From Massilia norwichensis (GTDB lineage Bacteria > Pseudomonadota > Gammaproteobacteria > Burkholderiales > Burkholderiaceae_D): 64,000 bases of DNA. A program made the translations under genes and the position numbers. A model generated the notes under the pieces. It saw only the letters and a program-made list of their open reading frames with translations, was not told the DNA's origin and did not search any database. The stretch lies in NCBI RefSeq assembly GCF_024753245.1, contig NZ_JANUGX010000013.1, positions 1-64,000 of the forward strand. The letters run 5' to 3'. Below, piece by piece: positions 1 to 12,159 of the stretch. Position 1 is the stretch's first letter; every line of letters begins with the position of its first letter.

Positions 1-19
1 CGGGAGCCCTTTTCTTATT

Positions 20-109
<90 letters not shown>

Positions 110-142
110 TGGTAACCGGTCGCTGTATTCGCGAGAGGCCAC

Positions 143-148
143 ATTATA
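143..148 (-). promoter_or_regulatory. Likely -10 element of the tRNA-Ser promoter
   Basis: The minus strand carries a perfect TATAAT whose expected start point lies about 27 nt before the mature tRNA 5' end. A weak -35 (TTCCGT) sits 16 nt upstream. It lies in the 68-bp gap between the serS stop and the tRNA, so the tRNA can be transcribed independently of serS. Confidence 0.5.
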
Positions 149-177
149 GCAGCCTCTTGCGAAAACGGAAGAGCTAT

Positions 178-1494
<1,317 letters not shown>

Positions 1495-1563
1495 TTATCG
1501 AATGCGCAATTGTACCAAGCCGACAGGCTCCAGGTCCGCCAGATTCACCGGCCTTTCATCGAA

Positions 1564-1776
1564 TCAGTTCAGGGCTGCCTTCTCGACGGCGCTCAGGCGG
1601 TGCGCCTTGATCACGACGGTCGGCACGTTCGGGTTGACCGCGGTGTTGGCAACGACCGCAGCCGGAGCGGCGCGGACCACGTCCGGGGCCTGGGCCGAGG
1701 CCATGGCATAGCTCGCGAAGTTGGCCACGACGGCAGCGACGATGAAGGCGGCTTCGAGGTTTTGACGCAGTTTCAT
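1564..1776 (-). CDS. Small exported hypothetical protein (70 aa)
   Basis: A 70-residue protein that I do not recognise. The start was chosen at MKLRQNLEAAF because GGAG lies about 7 nt upstream; longer upstream reading lacks a ribosome site. The N-terminus has a hydrophobic stretch (AAFIVAAVVANFASYAMASAQA) ending in an Ala-x-Ala-like cleavage site, so export to the periplasm is likely. The remaining ~40 residues are Ala/Val/Pro rich with no cysteines or catalytic motif. It sits alone between rarA and serS on the same strand. Confidence 0.6.
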   Translation of the reverse strand: MKLRQNLEAAFIVAAVVANFASYAMASAQAPDVVRAAPAAVVANTAVNPNVPTVVIKAHRLSAVEKAALN

Positions 1777-1834
1777 GATGTTCTCCTTCGGGTTCGGTTG
1801 TCTGTTAAGTGCTTCGGTATGGTTGAACTTTACC

Positions 1835-1854
1835 GATTCGAACCCGGGACCTCC
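1835..1854 (-). other. tRNA T-arm-like remnant
   Basis: The minus strand reads GGAGGTCCCGGGTTCGAATC, which matches the variable loop plus the 5' side and loop of a tRNA T arm. The following bases (GGTAAAG) do not complete the T stem, and no acceptor or anticodon arm can be built around it. It is therefore a fragment, possibly left by recombination at a tRNA, or a chance match. Confidence 0.3.
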
Positions 1855-1929
1855 ATCGACTTGCGACGGAGTGCCCAAAACACGGAATGAACTGCGAAAA
1901 AGCGGGTCTGGGGCCTTGTTCGCCCTGCC

Positions 1930-3252
1930 CTACTCGTCCTGTCCTCCACTGCGCGCATCCTCGTCCAGGCTGCGCAGCCAGGCCAGCTTCTCGGCGATCT
2001 TCGCCTCGATCCCGCGCGGCACCGGCTGGTACCAGCCAGGCTCCGGCATGCCGTCCGGCAGATAGGTCTCGCCGGCCGCATAGGCGTTCGGCTCGTCGTG
2101 GGCGTAGCGGTAGGCGTGGCCGTAGCCGAGTTCCTTCATCAGCTTGGTCGGCGCGTTGCGCAGGTGGACCGGGACCTCGCGCGACTTGTCCTTCTTCACG
2201 AAGGCCATGGCCGCGTTGAAGGCGTTGTAGCCGGCATTGCTCTTGGCCGCGATCGCCAGGTAGATCACGGCCTGACCCAGCGCCAGCTCGCCTTCCGGCG
2301 AACCGAGGCGCTCGTAGGTCGCGGCGGCGTCATTGGCGAGCTGGATCGCGCGCGGGTCGGCGATGCCGATGTCTTCCCAGGCCATGCGCACGATGCGGCG
2401 CGACAGGTACTTGGCGTCGGCGCCGCCGTCGAGCATGCGGCACAGCCAGTACAGCGCCGCGTCCGGATGCGAGCCGCGCACCGACTTATGCAGGGCCGAG
2501 ATCTGGTCGTAGAAGTTGTCGCCACCCTTGTCGAAGCGGCGTGCGTTCAGGGTCAGCGCGTTCTCGACGAACTCGCGCGTGATCTGGGTGACGCCGGCGG
2601 TATCGGCCGAGGTCTTGGTCTGCTCGAGCAGGTTCAGGAAGCGGCGGGCATCGCCGTCCGCGTAGCCGACCAGGGTATCGACCGCGACCTCGTCGAACTG
2701 CAGGTTCTGCAGCACGCGCTCCTGGGCGCGCTTGAGCAGCTGGCGCATCTCCTCGTCGTTCAGCGCTTTGAGCACGTAGACCTGGGAGCGCGACAGCAGC
2801 GCCGAGTTGACTTCGAAGGACGGGTTCTCGGTGGTCGCGCCGATCAGCGTCACCAGCCCGCTTTCGACGAAGGGCAGCAAGGCGTCCTGCTGCGACTTGT
2901 TGAAGCGGTGGATCTCGTCGATGAAGAGGATGGTGTGCTTGCCGCCGGCCAGGAAGTGCTCGGCCTGCTCGATCGAGGCGCGGATGTCCTTCACGCCGGA
3001 CAGCACCGCCGACAGCGCGATGAATTCGCAGTCGAAGGCATTCGCGGTCAGGCGCGCCAGCGTGGTCTTGCCGACGCCCGGCGGACCCCACAGGATCATC
3101 GAGTGCGGCCGGCCCGACTGGAACACCAGGTTCAGCGGTTTACCCGGTCCCAGCAGGTGGCTCTGGCCGATCACCTCGGCGATGGTCTTGGGCCGCAGCG
3201 CTTCGGCCAGCGGCGCCGCGGGTTCGGTCTTGAATAAGTCGTGGTTGTCCAT
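1930..3252 (-). CDS. rarA: Replication-associated recombination protein A (AAA+ ATPase)
   Basis: RarA/MgsA belongs to the clamp-loader-like AAA+ ATPases that act at stalled replication forks. The 440 residues match the family (E. coli about 447). Visible motifs are Walker A GPPGVGKTTLARL near residue 57, Walker B/DEIH box FIDEIHRFNKSQQDALLP near 110, and sensor 1 IGATTENPSFEVN. The C-terminal helical tetramerisation region is present (FNAAMAFVKKD and PVHLRNAPTKLMKELGYG). It follows the lolA-TonB-like pair by 36 bp and is probably co-transcribed with it. Confidence 0.95.
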   Translation of the reverse strand: MDNHDLFKTEPAAPLAEALRPKTIAEVIGQSHLLGPGKPLNLVFQSGRPHSMILWGPPGVGKTTLARLTANAFDCEFIALSAVLSGVKDIRASIEQAEHFLAGGKHTILFIDEIHRFNKSQQDALLPFVESGLVTLIGATTENPSFEVNSALLSRSQVYVLKALNDEEMRQLLKRAQERVLQNLQFDEVAVDTLVGYADGDARRFLNLLEQTKTSADTAGVTQITREFVENALTLNARRFDKGGDNFYDQISALHKSVRGSHPDAALYWLCRMLDGGADAKYLSRRIVRMAWEDIGIADPRAIQLANDAAATYERLGSPEGELALGQAVIYLAIAAKSNAGYNAFNAAMAFVKKDKSREVPVHLRNAPTKLMKELGYGHAYRYAHDEPNAYAAGETYLPDGMPEPGWYQPVPRGIEAKIAEKLAWLRSLDEDARSGGQDE

Positions 3253-3288
3253 GCCGCCAGTGTAGCCGAACGGACGCCAGGCGCGTAC

Positions 3289-3930
3289 TCAGCGCAGCAG
3301 CACCCGGCCGTAGGCGGTATCGGTGCGCTCGCCCTTGAGCGCCGGATCGAAGCCGAAGCGGCAGCTTGCCACATAGGCCGCCAGCGCGTCGGCGACGGCC
3401 GGTGCCAGCGTCGCGCCTTCCGGCTTCACGCCGCGCGCCTGCCCGTTGGGGTCGACCAGCAGGCGCACCTTGACCCCGTCCGCGCCGCTGGGCCGGTTGT
3501 CGTAAGGTTGGAAGCCGGCGAAGCGGCCGCTGGCGGGACAACTGCCCGGCACCAGGTGCGGACGCAGCGCGTGTTCGCCGTCCAGGCTCCAGACGTACTG
3601 CACCGGCAGCGCCGCGCCGCCGGCCTTGGCCGCCTGCGCGGGCGTGAAGCGGCAGGCCTGGAGAGATTGGACCACGGCCTCGTCGAGCATCGCCCAGCCG
3701 CTCGATTTCGCCACCTGGACATCGGCGACGCGGCCGTCGGGCGCCAGGCGGAAGCGCAGCGTGGTGATGCCTTCGAGTTCGTAGCGGATGGCCTCGCGCG
3801 GGTAGGCCGGGCGGACGCAGGATTCGGGGGACAGCGCGGGCACGGATGCGGGCGAGGCCGCGTCTGCCCGCGTTTGCACGGCCAGGGCGGCAAGCGCCGT
3901 CAGCGCCAGCGCGCCCAGGCCGGTTTTCAC
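3289..3930 (-). CDS. Exported TonB C-terminal-domain protein
   Basis: 213 residues starting at GTG; this GTG overlaps the lolA stop in a GTGA arrangement, which suggests translational coupling. A signal sequence (about residues 1-25) is followed by a TonB-C-like domain ([23 protein letters not shown] to about residue 100). A second, degenerate copy runs through [18 protein letters not shown] to the C-terminus. It lacks the N-terminal membrane anchor plus Pro-rich spacer of a true TonB, so it is probably a periplasmic or cell-envelope protein rather than an energy transducer. Four cysteines could form disulfides. The lolA neighbourhood suggests an envelope role; this is inference. Confidence 0.8.
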   Translation of the reverse strand: MKTGLGALALTALAALAVQTRADAASPASVPALSPESCVRPAYPREAIRYELEGITTLRFRLAPDGRVADVQVAKSSGWAMLDEAVVQSLQACRFTPAQAAKAGGAALPVQYVWSLDGEHALRPHLVPGSCPASGRFAGFQPYDNRPSGADGVKVRLLVDPNGQARGVKPEGATLAPAVADALAAYVASCRFGFDPALKGERTDTAYGRVLLR

Positions 3931-4568
3931 TGGCTGACCACTTCCGCCCCTTTCGGGACCTCGAACTTGAACTGCTGGGCGCCCAGCTGCGGATTGCGCT
4001 GGAAGTTGGTGAACTTCAGCACCGAGGTCTGGCCGAACGAATCCTTCAGTTCCATCGCCTGCGGCACGCCGTCCTTCAGGCCGATGCCGATCTGCTCGAA
4101 GGTCGTGTCCTTGGCTTTCGGGGTCGCGGTCAGCCATTCCAGGCCGTCGCGCGCGCCCGCTTCGGCCAGCGTGAAGTTCTTTTCGAGGTCGTTACTGCCG
4201 AACAGGATCGCGGCCGGCGAGCTGCCCAGGGCGTTGCCGAGCTTGCGCGTGGTGACCTGGTTCAGGTCCTTGTCGTAGACGTAGAGGGTCTCGCCGTCGG
4301 CCTGCAGCACCTGCTCGTAGGGCTTGTGGTAGGTCCAGATGAATTTGCCGGGGCGGGCGAACACGAAGCTGCCGCTCGATGCCGGCTGGGCCTTGCCGGC
4401 GCCCTGCCTGCTGCGCAGCTGGGTTTGCGTGAATTCGCCGCGCGCGGCCTTGGTGCCGGAAACGAAGGTCTTGAACTGGTCGAGGGCGCTGGCGGATGCG
4501 GTACCGCTCAGGGCGAAGGTGGTGGCGGCCAGCAGGCCGGCCAGGGTGAGGTTCAGCTTCATGGTCAT
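3927..4568 (-). CDS. lolA: Outer-membrane lipoprotein carrier protein LolA
   Basis: Periplasmic chaperone that takes lipoproteins from LolCDE and passes them to LolB at the outer membrane. 213 residues with a signal peptide ([18 protein letters not shown]) and the LolA fold. Typical segments are [21 protein letters not shown], the [19 protein letters not shown] strand pair and [20 protein letters not shown] lies 7 nt before the chosen ATG. It lies between ftsK and the TonB-C protein, the usual Burkholderiales place for lolA after ftsK. Confidence 0.94.
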   Translation of the reverse strand: MTMKLNLTLAGLLAATTFALSGTASASALDQFKTFVSGTKAARGEFTQTQLRSRQGAGKAQPASSGSFVFARPGKFIWTYHKPYEQVLQADGETLYVYDKDLNQVTTRKLGNALGSSPAAILFGSNDLEKNFTLAEAGARDGLEWLTATPKAKDTTFEQIGIGLKDGVPQAMELKDSFGQTSVLKFTNFQRNPQLGAQQFKFEVPKGAEVVSQ

Positions 4569-4608
4569 GATTTCGTCCTTTTCTTATTTGGTCATGAAGG
4601 CGGCCAGG

Positions 4609-4662
4609 CGTGGGCACGGGGTGCCCACCCTACCGTAGGGTGGGCGGCCTCCGCCCACGATC
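4609..4662. repeat. Palindromic dispersed repeat between ftsK and lolA
   Basis: Nested inverted repeats fill most of the 99-bp gap: GTGGGCACGGGGTGCCCAC, then CCCTACCGTAGGG, then GTGGGCGGCCTCCGCCCAC. The same GTGGGCACGGGGTGCCCACC core with the CCCTAC tail recurs at 55918-55983, which shows it is a dispersed REP-like element. It could act as a hairpin between the two transcripts. Confidence 0.75.
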
Positions 4663-4667
4663 GGCGC

Positions 4668-7334
4668 TTACTCGGCGCTGGTCGCCGGCACCAGAATGTC
4701 GCGGTTGCCGTTCGACTGCATCGGCGACACCAGGCCGCTCTGCTCCATCTGTTCGATCAGGCGCGCGGCGCGGTTGTAGCCGATGCGCAGGTGGCGCTGC
4801 ACCAGCGAGATCGAGGCCTTGCGGTTCTTCAGCACGACCTGCACGGCCTGGTCGTACAGGGCATCGGCTTCGCCGCCGCCCTCGCCCGCCGCCGCGCCTT
4901 CGCCGCCGCCATCTTCGAGCGTGCCGCCTTCGAGGATGCCCTCAATGTAATTCGGTTCGCCTGTCGATTGCAGATGTTTTACAACTCGATGCACTTCGTC
5001 GTCCGAGACGAAGGCGCCGTGCACGCGGACCGGCAGGCCGGTACCCGGCGGCATGTACAGCATGTCGCCCATGCCCAGCAGGGTTTCCGCGCCCATCTGG
5101 TCGAGAATGGTGCGCGAGTCGATCTTCGAGCTCACCTGGAACGCGATACGAGTCGGGATGTTCGCCTTGATCAGGCCCGTGATCACGTCCACCGACGGAC
5201 GCTGGGTCGCCAGGATCAGGTGGATGCCGGCCGCACGCGCCTTCTGCGCGATACGGGCGATCAGTTCCTCGACCTTCTTGCCGACCACCATCATCAGGTC
5301 GGCCAGCTCGTCGATGATGATGACGATGGTCGGCAGCTTCTCGAGCGGCTCGGGATTGTCCGGCACGATCGAGAACGGGTTCGGGATGTGCTCTTCGCGC
5401 TTGGCCGCCTCCAGGATCTTGCTGTTATAACCGGCCAGGTTACGCACGCCCAGCTTCGACATCAGCTTGTAGCGGCGCTCCATCTCGTTCACCGCCCAGT
5501 TCAGCGCATGGCCGGCCTGGCGCATGTCGGTCACGACCGGCGCCAGCAGGTGCGGAATGCCTTCGTACACCGACATTTCCAGCATCTTCGGGTCGATCAG
5601 GATCAGGCGCACGTCGTCCGGGTCGGATTTATAGAGCAGCGACAGGATGGTGGCGTTGATGCCGACCGACTTGCCGGAGCCGGTGGTACCCGCCACCAGC
5701 AGGTGCGGCATCTTGGCGAGGTCGGCGATCACCGGCTTGCCGGCGATGTCCTTGCCCAGCGCGACGGTCAGGCTGGACGGGCTGTCGCCATACACTTTCG
5801 AACCGACGATCTCGGTCAGGCGCACGATCTGGCGCTTCGGATTCGGCAGCTCGAGCGCCATGTAGTTCTTGCCGGGGATGGTCTCGACCACGCGGATCGA
5901 GGTCAGCGACAGCGAACGCGCCAGGTCGCGCGCCAGGTTGACGATCTGGCTGCCCTTCACGCCGGTGGCCGGCTCGATTTCGTAACGGGTCACGACCGGG
6001 CCCGGATAGGCCGCCACGACCTTGGCTTCGACGCCGAAGTCTGACAGCTTCTTCTCGATCAGGCGACTGGTGAATTCCAGGGTCTCGACGGCGACCGATT
6101 CCTGGGCCGGCGGCGCGTCGTCCAGCAGGCTCAGCGGCGGCAGCGGCGAATCGCCGGGCATGCCGTCGAACAGCTTGTTCTGCCTTTCCTTCTCGGCGCG
6201 CTCGGAACGCGGCACGCTGACCACCTGCGGCTCGATCTTGATCGGGGCCGGGGCGCTGGCGGCGGCGCTGGCGGCAGCCGGTGCGGGCGCCGCTTCGCGC
6301 GCGGCAGCCGGGGCCGGGGCCGGGGCGCGCGGCGTCACCACGCCATCCTCGTCGATGGTCTCGTCGAACTCCCCGCCCAGCATCGGCTCGGCGCGCGGCG
6401 CCGGCCTGGCGTCGATCTGCGGCTCGGCCTTGTCGAGCTTGTCCGCCTTGGCCTTGCCGACCTTGGACATCACTTTCGACAGGAAGCCCGGGGCCGGGGC
6501 GGCGCTGCCCTCCTCGGCGTCCTCGTCCATGCGCGGCTCGGCCTTCGCAGCCGGTGCCGGCGCATGCTTCTCGACGTATTTGGCGCGCTCGGTCACCACG
6601 ACCTCGTCGCGGCGGCTGGCCGCGACTTCGCCGTGGCGGCGGTCTTCGCGGTCTTCCAGGCGCAGGCGGAACCAGTCGACGCAGGATTCGATCGCCTCGC
6701 CGATGCGCTCGGCGACGGCCAGCCACGACACCTGGAAATACCAGGAAAAGCCGAGGCCGAAGACCAGCAGCAGCAGCAAGGTCGCGCCGGTCATGCCGAA
6801 TGCGGTGTAGGCCGGGTAACCGATCACCTGGCCCAGCACGCCGCCAGGATCGCGCGGCAGCTCGACCTTCAGCCAGCGAATGCGCAGGTATTCAAGGCTG
6901 ACGCTGCCGGCGAACATCAGGGCGAAGCCGATCCAGCGGATCACCGCCTCGCCCTGGTGCTCCTCGGGCTCGGGCTCGGCGGTCTCGATCACGAAACGCT
7001 TGTGCAGGCGGCGGTAGCCCTTCCACACGGCGCGCGCGAAGCAGACGCACAGCCACCAGGCGGAAAAGCCGAAAATGAACAGCAGCAGGTCGGCCAGCCA
7101 GGCGCCGGCGCGGCCGCCCAGGTTCATGACGTGCGGCACGGCCGCCTCGTGCGACCAGCCCGGATCGGCCTTGTTGTAGCTGAGTAATATCAGCACAAAG
7201 TACAGCAGGGCCACGGCCGTGGCCAGCCAGCGCGCCTCGGACAGCAGGCGAACCAGCCGGTTCGGCATCGGCTGCCGCGGCGGTGCGGGCTTGCGGGTGT
7301 AGGTCGACGTTGTCGATTGACTATTCTTGCTCAT
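4668..7334 (-). CDS. ftsK: DNA translocase FtsK
   Basis: Septal DNA pump that moves chromosome ends and activates XerCD at dif during division. 888 residues from the chosen ATG ([16 protein letters not shown]). Four N-terminal membrane helices lie within about residues 35-200, followed by a Pro/Ala-rich linker to about 400. The motor domain has Walker [11 protein letters not shown] near residue 550 and Walker [13 protein letters not shown]. The C-terminal winged-helix gamma domain ([20 protein letters not shown] onward) reads KOPS sites. The reading frame extends 26 codons further upstream, but that stretch has no ribosome site and precedes the conserved N-terminus. Confidence 0.95.
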   Translation of the reverse strand: MSKNSQSTTSTYTRKPAPPRQPMPNRLVRLLSEARWLATAVALLYFVLILLSYNKADPGWSHEAAVPHVMNLGGRAGAWLADLLLFIFGFSAWWLCVCFARAVWKGYRRLHKRFVIETAEPEPEEHQGEAVIRWIGFALMFAGSVSLEYLRIRWLKVELPRDPGGVLGQVIGYPAYTAFGMTGATLLLLLVFGLGFSWYFQVSWLAVAERIGEAIESCVDWFRLRLEDREDRRHGEVAASRRDEVVVTERAKYVEKHAPAPAAKAEPRMDEDAEEGSAAPAPGFLSKVMSKVGKAKADKLDKAEPQIDARPAPRAEPMLGGEFDETIDEDGVVTPRAPAPAPAAAREAAPAPAAASAAASAPAPIKIEPQVVSVPRSERAEKERQNKLFDGMPGDSPLPPLSLLDDAPPAQESVAVETLEFTSRLIEKKLSDFGVEAKVVAAYPGPVVTRYEIEPATGVKGSQIVNLARDLARSLSLTSIRVVETIPGKNYMALELPNPKRQIVRLTEIVGSKVYGDSPSSLTVALGKDIAGKPVIADLAKMPHLLVAGTTGSGKSVGINATILSLLYKSDPDDVRLILIDPKMLEMSVYEGIPHLLAPVVTDMRQAGHALNWAVNEMERRYKLMSKLGVRNLAGYNSKILEAAKREEHIPNPFSIVPDNPEPLEKLPTIVIIIDELADLMMVVGKKVEELIARIAQKARAAGIHLILATQRPSVDVITGLIKANIPTRIAFQVSSKIDSRTILDQMGAETLLGMGDMLYMPPGTGLPVRVHGAFVSDDEVHRVVKHLQSTGEPNYIEGILEGGTLEDGGGEGAAAGEGGGEADALYDQAVQVVLKNRKASISLVQRHLRIGYNRAARLIEQMEQSGLVSPMQSNGNRDILVPATSAE

Positions 7335-7438
7335 GCTGATTGAAACCGATGCTGCTATGTAAGACTTACCAAGATTAACCATTCTAAGCGATATATTGCC
7401 CAGTGGCCCCATGATTCATGCTCGCGTGCATCATCGAC

Positions 7439-8475
<1,037 letters not shown>

Positions 8476-8486
8476 ACTGCAATTAA

Positions 8487-8539
8487 CTTGGGTTCCCGCC
8501 TGCGCGGGAACGACGTTTCAATATTGCGCGGGAACGACG
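8487..8539. repeat. Dispersed TTCCCGC...GCGGGAA palindrome, 1.5 copies
   Basis: A copy of CTTGGGTTCCCGCC followed by TGCGCGGGAACGACG, a hairpin family, then a half copy (GCGCGGGAACGACGG) ending just before the Smr gene start. Related copies lie at 31407-31479, and a weaker one at 42134-42152. The half copy places GGAACGACGG where the next gene would have its ribosome site. Confidence 0.7.
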
Positions 8540-8545
8540 GACGAT

Positions 8546-9232
8546 ATGGCGGGCTTGAAAGACTTCTCGGACTTGAAATCCTTGCGCGACCAGCTCAAGG
8601 AAGACCAGCGCCAGCGCGCCATCGAAAAAGCCGTGCGCGAGCGGCGCGAACGCATCGAACGCGAGCGTGCGGTCGAGTTCCGCGCCGCGGTCAAGGATGT
8701 CACGCCGATGCCGGAGTCGGACCGCTACGTCTGGCGTCCGGCCCAGGAAGCCGAGCTGCGCGCCCTGGCCACCGGCCAGCGTGCCCCGCAGTTCCGCACC
8801 GACGAGGAAGAAATCGCCGCGGTGCTCAAGGAATCCATGCTGTCCGACCAGTTCGACGTCGAAGGCCTGCTCGACGAAGACCCGACCCTGAGCTGGTCGG
8901 CGCCCGGCGTCGGCCCGGACGTCGTCAAGAAGCTGCGCAAGCGCCACTGGCAGGTCGAGGACGAACTCGACCTGCACGGCTACACGCGCGACCTGGCGCG
9001 GCGCATGGTCGACGCCTTTCTGCGCCGCTCGAGCAAGAACGGCGTACGCTGCGTGCGCATCATCCACGGCGTCGGCTATGGCTCGGCGGGCGGCGAACCG
9101 GTCCTGCGCGGCATGGTGCACAGCTGGCTGGTGCAAACGACCGAGACGGTCGCCTTTTGCGTGGCCAACCGCACCGACGGCGGACACGGCGCGCTGATCG
9201 TCCTGCTGCGCCCGGCGCTGGCGGACGAATAA
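8546..9232 (+). CDS. Smr-domain nuclease family protein
   Basis: 228 residues starting MAGLKDFSDLK. The first ~60 residues are highly charged and helical (RERRERIERERAVEFR). The C-terminal Smr domain carries the signature DLHG (DELDLHGYTRDLARRMV, about residue 145) and the second conserved segment RIIHGVGYGS. Smr domains are found at the C-terminus of MutS2 and in small stand-alone proteins such as E. coli SmrA/SmrB, which cleave nucleic acid or rescue collided ribosomes. Which substrate applies here cannot be told from sequence. It follows trxB by 70 bp, with a palindromic repeat in between. Confidence 0.88.
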   Translation: MAGLKDFSDLKSLRDQLKEDQRQRAIEKAVRERRERIERERAVEFRAAVKDVTPMPESDRYVWRPAQEAELRALATGQRAPQFRTDEEEIAAVLKESMLSDQFDVEGLLDEDPTLSWSAPGVGPDVVKKLRKRHWQVEDELDLHGYTRDLARRMVDAFLRRSSKNGVRCVRIIHGVGYGSAGGEPVLRGMVHSWLVQTTETVAFCVANRTDGGHGALIVLLRPALADE

Positions 9233-9324
9233 GGGCCAAACGCCCTGCGGCAAGGCGTCGAAACCTGTAATATGCATGCTGAGCGGAACCGCCGTGGTTC
9301 CTGCATGAGAATGGATGACGCGAA

Positions 9325-11538
9325 TTGAAGTCCAGTACCCCTGTGCCGATGGGCGCCCCGCTGCGTGTCGACCTGCTTAATTGCGCAGATGAACCGATCC
9401 ACGTACCGGGCCTGATCCAGCCGCATGGAGCGCTGATCTTCTTCACCGCCGCCGGCGAGGTCGAAGGCTGGAGCGAAAACGCACCCGCCGCGCTCGCCAT
9501 CCCGCTCGAACTTGGCACCCCCTTCGATGCGCTCGGCCTGAGCCCCGCCGTAGCCGAACTGATCCAGGAATGCCTGGACAACATGAGCGAGGGCGACACC
9601 GCGCCCATAGTCACCGCCATCATGGTCGGCGCGGCCGAATACGACTGCGTGGTGCACGCTCACCGCGGCCGCGTGATCGCCGAATTCGAGGCGCGCGAAG
9701 TCGCCACCGACACCGTCGCCCAGTTCGCCATCAAGGCGCACAGTTCGATCGACCGCCTGCGCCGCCAGAAGACCGTCCAGTCCCTGCTCGAGACCGCCGT
9801 GCGCCAGGTCCGCGAATTCACCGGCTTCGACCGTGTGATGGCCTACCGCTTCCGCCCCGACGACAGCGGCGACGTGGTGGCCGAAGCGCGCCGCGAGGAT
9901 ATGGTGCCCTTCCTGGGCCAGCGCTATCCGGCCGGCGACATCCCGCCGCAGGCGCGCCGCCTGTACACGCTGAACACCCTGCGCAATATCGCCGACGTCA
10001 CCTACCATGCCGTGCCGCTGCTCGGGCCCGAGGGCAGCGCGCCGCTCGACCTGAGCTTCGCGGTGCTGCGCAGCACCTCGCCGATCCACGTCGAGTATTT
10101 GCAGAACATGGGCGTCGGCGCTTCGATGAGCGTGTCGATCGTCATCAACGGCCGCCTGTGGGGCCTGATCGCCTGCCACCACATGGGCCCGAAACGCGTG
10201 CCCTACTCGATCCGCATGGCGGCCGACGTGCTGGCCCAGGTCATCGCCTCCACGGTCCAGGGCCTGGAATCGCGCGAGGAAGCCGACCTGGTCGAACGCG
10301 CCGCCAAGGTGCGCACCAGCCTGGTCGAATCGCTGCTGCTGGAAGAAGACCCGATCGAAGCGCTGATGGCGCACGCCGACGGCATGATGGAAGCGGCGCG
10401 CGCCCAGGCCATGGTCGCGACCCAGTCCGGCCGTGTGGTCTGCCGCGGCATCGACCTGGCCTGCGCCGAGAAGATCGTGGCGGCGCTGCCGCAGGACGCG
10501 CACGACCTGGTGGTGCGCGAATGCCTGCACGACTGGCCCCAGGAAGTCCGCACAGGCCTGGGCAAGTGGGTCGGCGTTCTGGCCCTGCCCTTCGACCCGC
10601 CCAGCAACGGCTGGTGCCTGCTGCTGCGCCCGGAGCAGATCGAGCAGGTGGCCTGGGGCGGCAAGCCGGACAAAAGCACCCGGTTCGGCCCCCTCGGCGA
10701 ACGCCTGACCCCGCGCGGTTCCTTCGAGGCCTGGATCGAGACCGTGATCGGCTGCGCCCATGCATGGGAAGACGGAGTGCTGACGCACGCCCGCATGACC
10801 CTCGGCGAACTGGCGCGGGTTTCGAACGCGCGCCGCGCCCAGCTCGAGTCGACCCGCGCCCAGCTGCTGGCGATGCTGGGCCACGACCTGCGCGACCCGC
10901 TGCACTCGATCAACATGGCCGGCATGGTGCTGGAAAAGACCGATGCCAGCGACAAGAGCACGACCCTGGGCCGGCGCATCCAGTCGTCCAGCAACCGCAT
11001 GCAGCGCATGATCGGCCAGGTGCTGGACATGAGCCGCATCGACCGCGGCCTGGCGCTGGGCGTGACCCTGGAAGCGGTCGACCTGGCGGCCCTGGTCGAG
11101 GACATGGTCGAGGAAGCGCGCCTGGCCTACCCGACCATCGACTACCAACTGCGGATCGATGGCGCGGCCATGGTGATGGCGGACAGCGGCCGTCTCGGCC
11201 AGGTGCTGTCCAACCTGCTGAGCAATGCGCGCCACCACGGCGTGCCGAACCATCCGATCGCGACGCGCCTGTGGACGGAAGATGGCGCGGCCTGCGTCAG
11301 CATCGTCAACGCCGGCGCGGCGATCCCGCACGAGGTCGAGTCCGGCCTGTTCAATCCGTTCAAGCGCAGCTCGCTGAACAATCCGCGCAACCGCACCGGC
11401 ATGGGCCTGGGCCTGTACATCGCCCAGCAGATCGTGCGCGAGCATCGGGGCGAGATCGCCTACCGCCATGAAGACGCGGCGCCCGGTACCGCGGGCTGCG
11501 GCCAGGTCGTCTTCACCGTGCGGCTGCCGCTGGCCTAG
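9325..11538 (+). CDS. bphP: Bacteriophytochrome sensor histidine kinase
   Basis: Red/far-red light receptor and histidine kinase, 737 residues. The N-terminal PAS domain holds the biliverdin-binding Cys (LLNCADEPIHVPGLIQPHG, Cys20). The GAF domain contains the chromophore motif YPAGDIPPQARRLY with its conserved Asp, followed by the PHY domain ending near RGSFEAWIETVIG. The kinase has an H box MLGHDLRDPLHS (His near 517), N box NLLSNARHH and G box GMGLGLYIAQQ. The start is uncertain: TTG at 9325 has GGA about 9 nt upstream, with GTG 9343 and ATG 9349 as alternatives, all before the Cys. No haem oxygenase gene lies beside it. Confidence 0.92.
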   Translation: MKSSTPVPMGAPLRVDLLNCADEPIHVPGLIQPHGALIFFTAAGEVEGWSENAPAALAIPLELGTPFDALGLSPAVAELIQECLDNMSEGDTAPIVTAIMVGAAEYDCVVHAHRGRVIAEFEAREVATDTVAQFAIKAHSSIDRLRRQKTVQSLLETAVRQVREFTGFDRVMAYRFRPDDSGDVVAEARREDMVPFLGQRYPAGDIPPQARRLYTLNTLRNIADVTYHAVPLLGPEGSAPLDLSFAVLRSTSPIHVEYLQNMGVGASMSVSIVINGRLWGLIACHHMGPKRVPYSIRMAADVLAQVIASTVQGLESREEADLVERAAKVRTSLVESLLLEEDPIEALMAHADGMMEAARAQAMVATQSGRVVCRGIDLACAEKIVAALPQDAHDLVVRECLHDWPQEVRTGLGKWVGVLALPFDPPSNGWCLLLRPEQIEQVAWGGKPDKSTRFGPLGERLTPRGSFEAWIETVIGCAHAWEDGVLTHARMTLGELARVSNARRAQLESTRAQLLAMLGHDLRDPLHSINMAGMVLEKTDASDKSTTLGRRIQSSSNRMQRMIGQVLDMSRIDRGLALGVTLEAVDLAALVEDMVEEARLAYPTIDYQLRIDGAAMVMADSGRLGQVLSNLLSNARHHGVPNHPIATRLWTEDGAACVSIVNAGAAIPHEVESGLFNPFKRSSLNNPRNRTGMGLGLYIAQQIVREHRGEIAYRHEDAAPGTAGCGQVVFTVRLPLA

Positions 11539-11553
11539 ACCACCAGCAGCCGC

Positions 11554-12159
11554 ATGACCCTCATCCGCTTCATCGAAATCATGGCGATCCTGGTCGGCGC
11601 CTTCTCGGGCTTCATCGAGGCGCGCCGCAAGCGCATGGACCTGGTCGGCGTGTTCACCGTCGCCTTCATCGCCGCGTTCGGCGGCGGTACCCTGCGCGAC
11701 ATCCTGCTCGACCGGCGCCCGCTGTTCTGGGTCGCGCACGAGGAATACGCGATCCTGATCTTCGTGCTGGCCATGGTGGCGTCGCCGCTGATGAAGACCC
11801 TGCGCCACATCGTGTCCGAGCGCCTGATCGTGATCGCCGACGCGGTCGGACTGGGCCTGTTCTCGGTGGCCGGCGTGGCCTCGGCGCTGGATGCGCAGAT
11901 GCCGCTCTTCATCGCCTCGATGATGGGCGTGATCACCGGGATCTTCGGCGGCGTCCTGCGCGACATCGTCTGCAACGAAGTGCCGATGGTCTTCCGCGAC
12001 GGCAAACCTTATGCGATCTGCGCTTTCGTCGGCAACTGGCTGTTCCTGGTGATGGGGATGTACGGCGTCCCCCACGATTTCGCGCTGTGGTCGAGCGCCC
12101 TCTTCATCAGCGGCCTGCGCCTGCTGACCTGGAAATTCAACGTGCAGGTGGGGCGCTAG
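11554..12159 (+). CDS. TRIC/UPF0126 family cation channel protein
   Basis: 201-residue integral membrane protein with about seven helices. It has the two internal repeats typical of the family, each with a GG-x-LRD signature (FGGGTLRDILLDRRP and FGGVLRDIVCNEVPMV). Homologues of animal TRIC channels form trimeric K+-permeable pores; the bacterial physiological role is unsettled. It starts 15 bp after the phytochrome stop, so co-transcription with bphP is likely. It overlaps the 3' end of the convergent hybrid kinase by 23 bp. Confidence 0.88.
   Translation: MTLIRFIEIMAILVGAFSGFIEARRKRMDLVGVFTVAFIAAFGGGTLRDILLDRRPLFWVAHEEYAILIFVLAMVASPLMKTLRHIVSERLIVIADAVGLGLFSVAGVASALDAQMPLFIASMMGVITGIFGGVLRDIVCNEVPMVFRDGKPYAICAFVGNWLFLVMGMYGVPHDFALWSSALFISGLRLLTWKFNVQVGR

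Noticed and set aside
9076-12075. A 999-residue minus-strand frame antisense to the phytochrome
   Set aside because: His/Arg/Gln/Ala-rich translation with no domain, opposite a gene with clear motifs; a G+C shadow.
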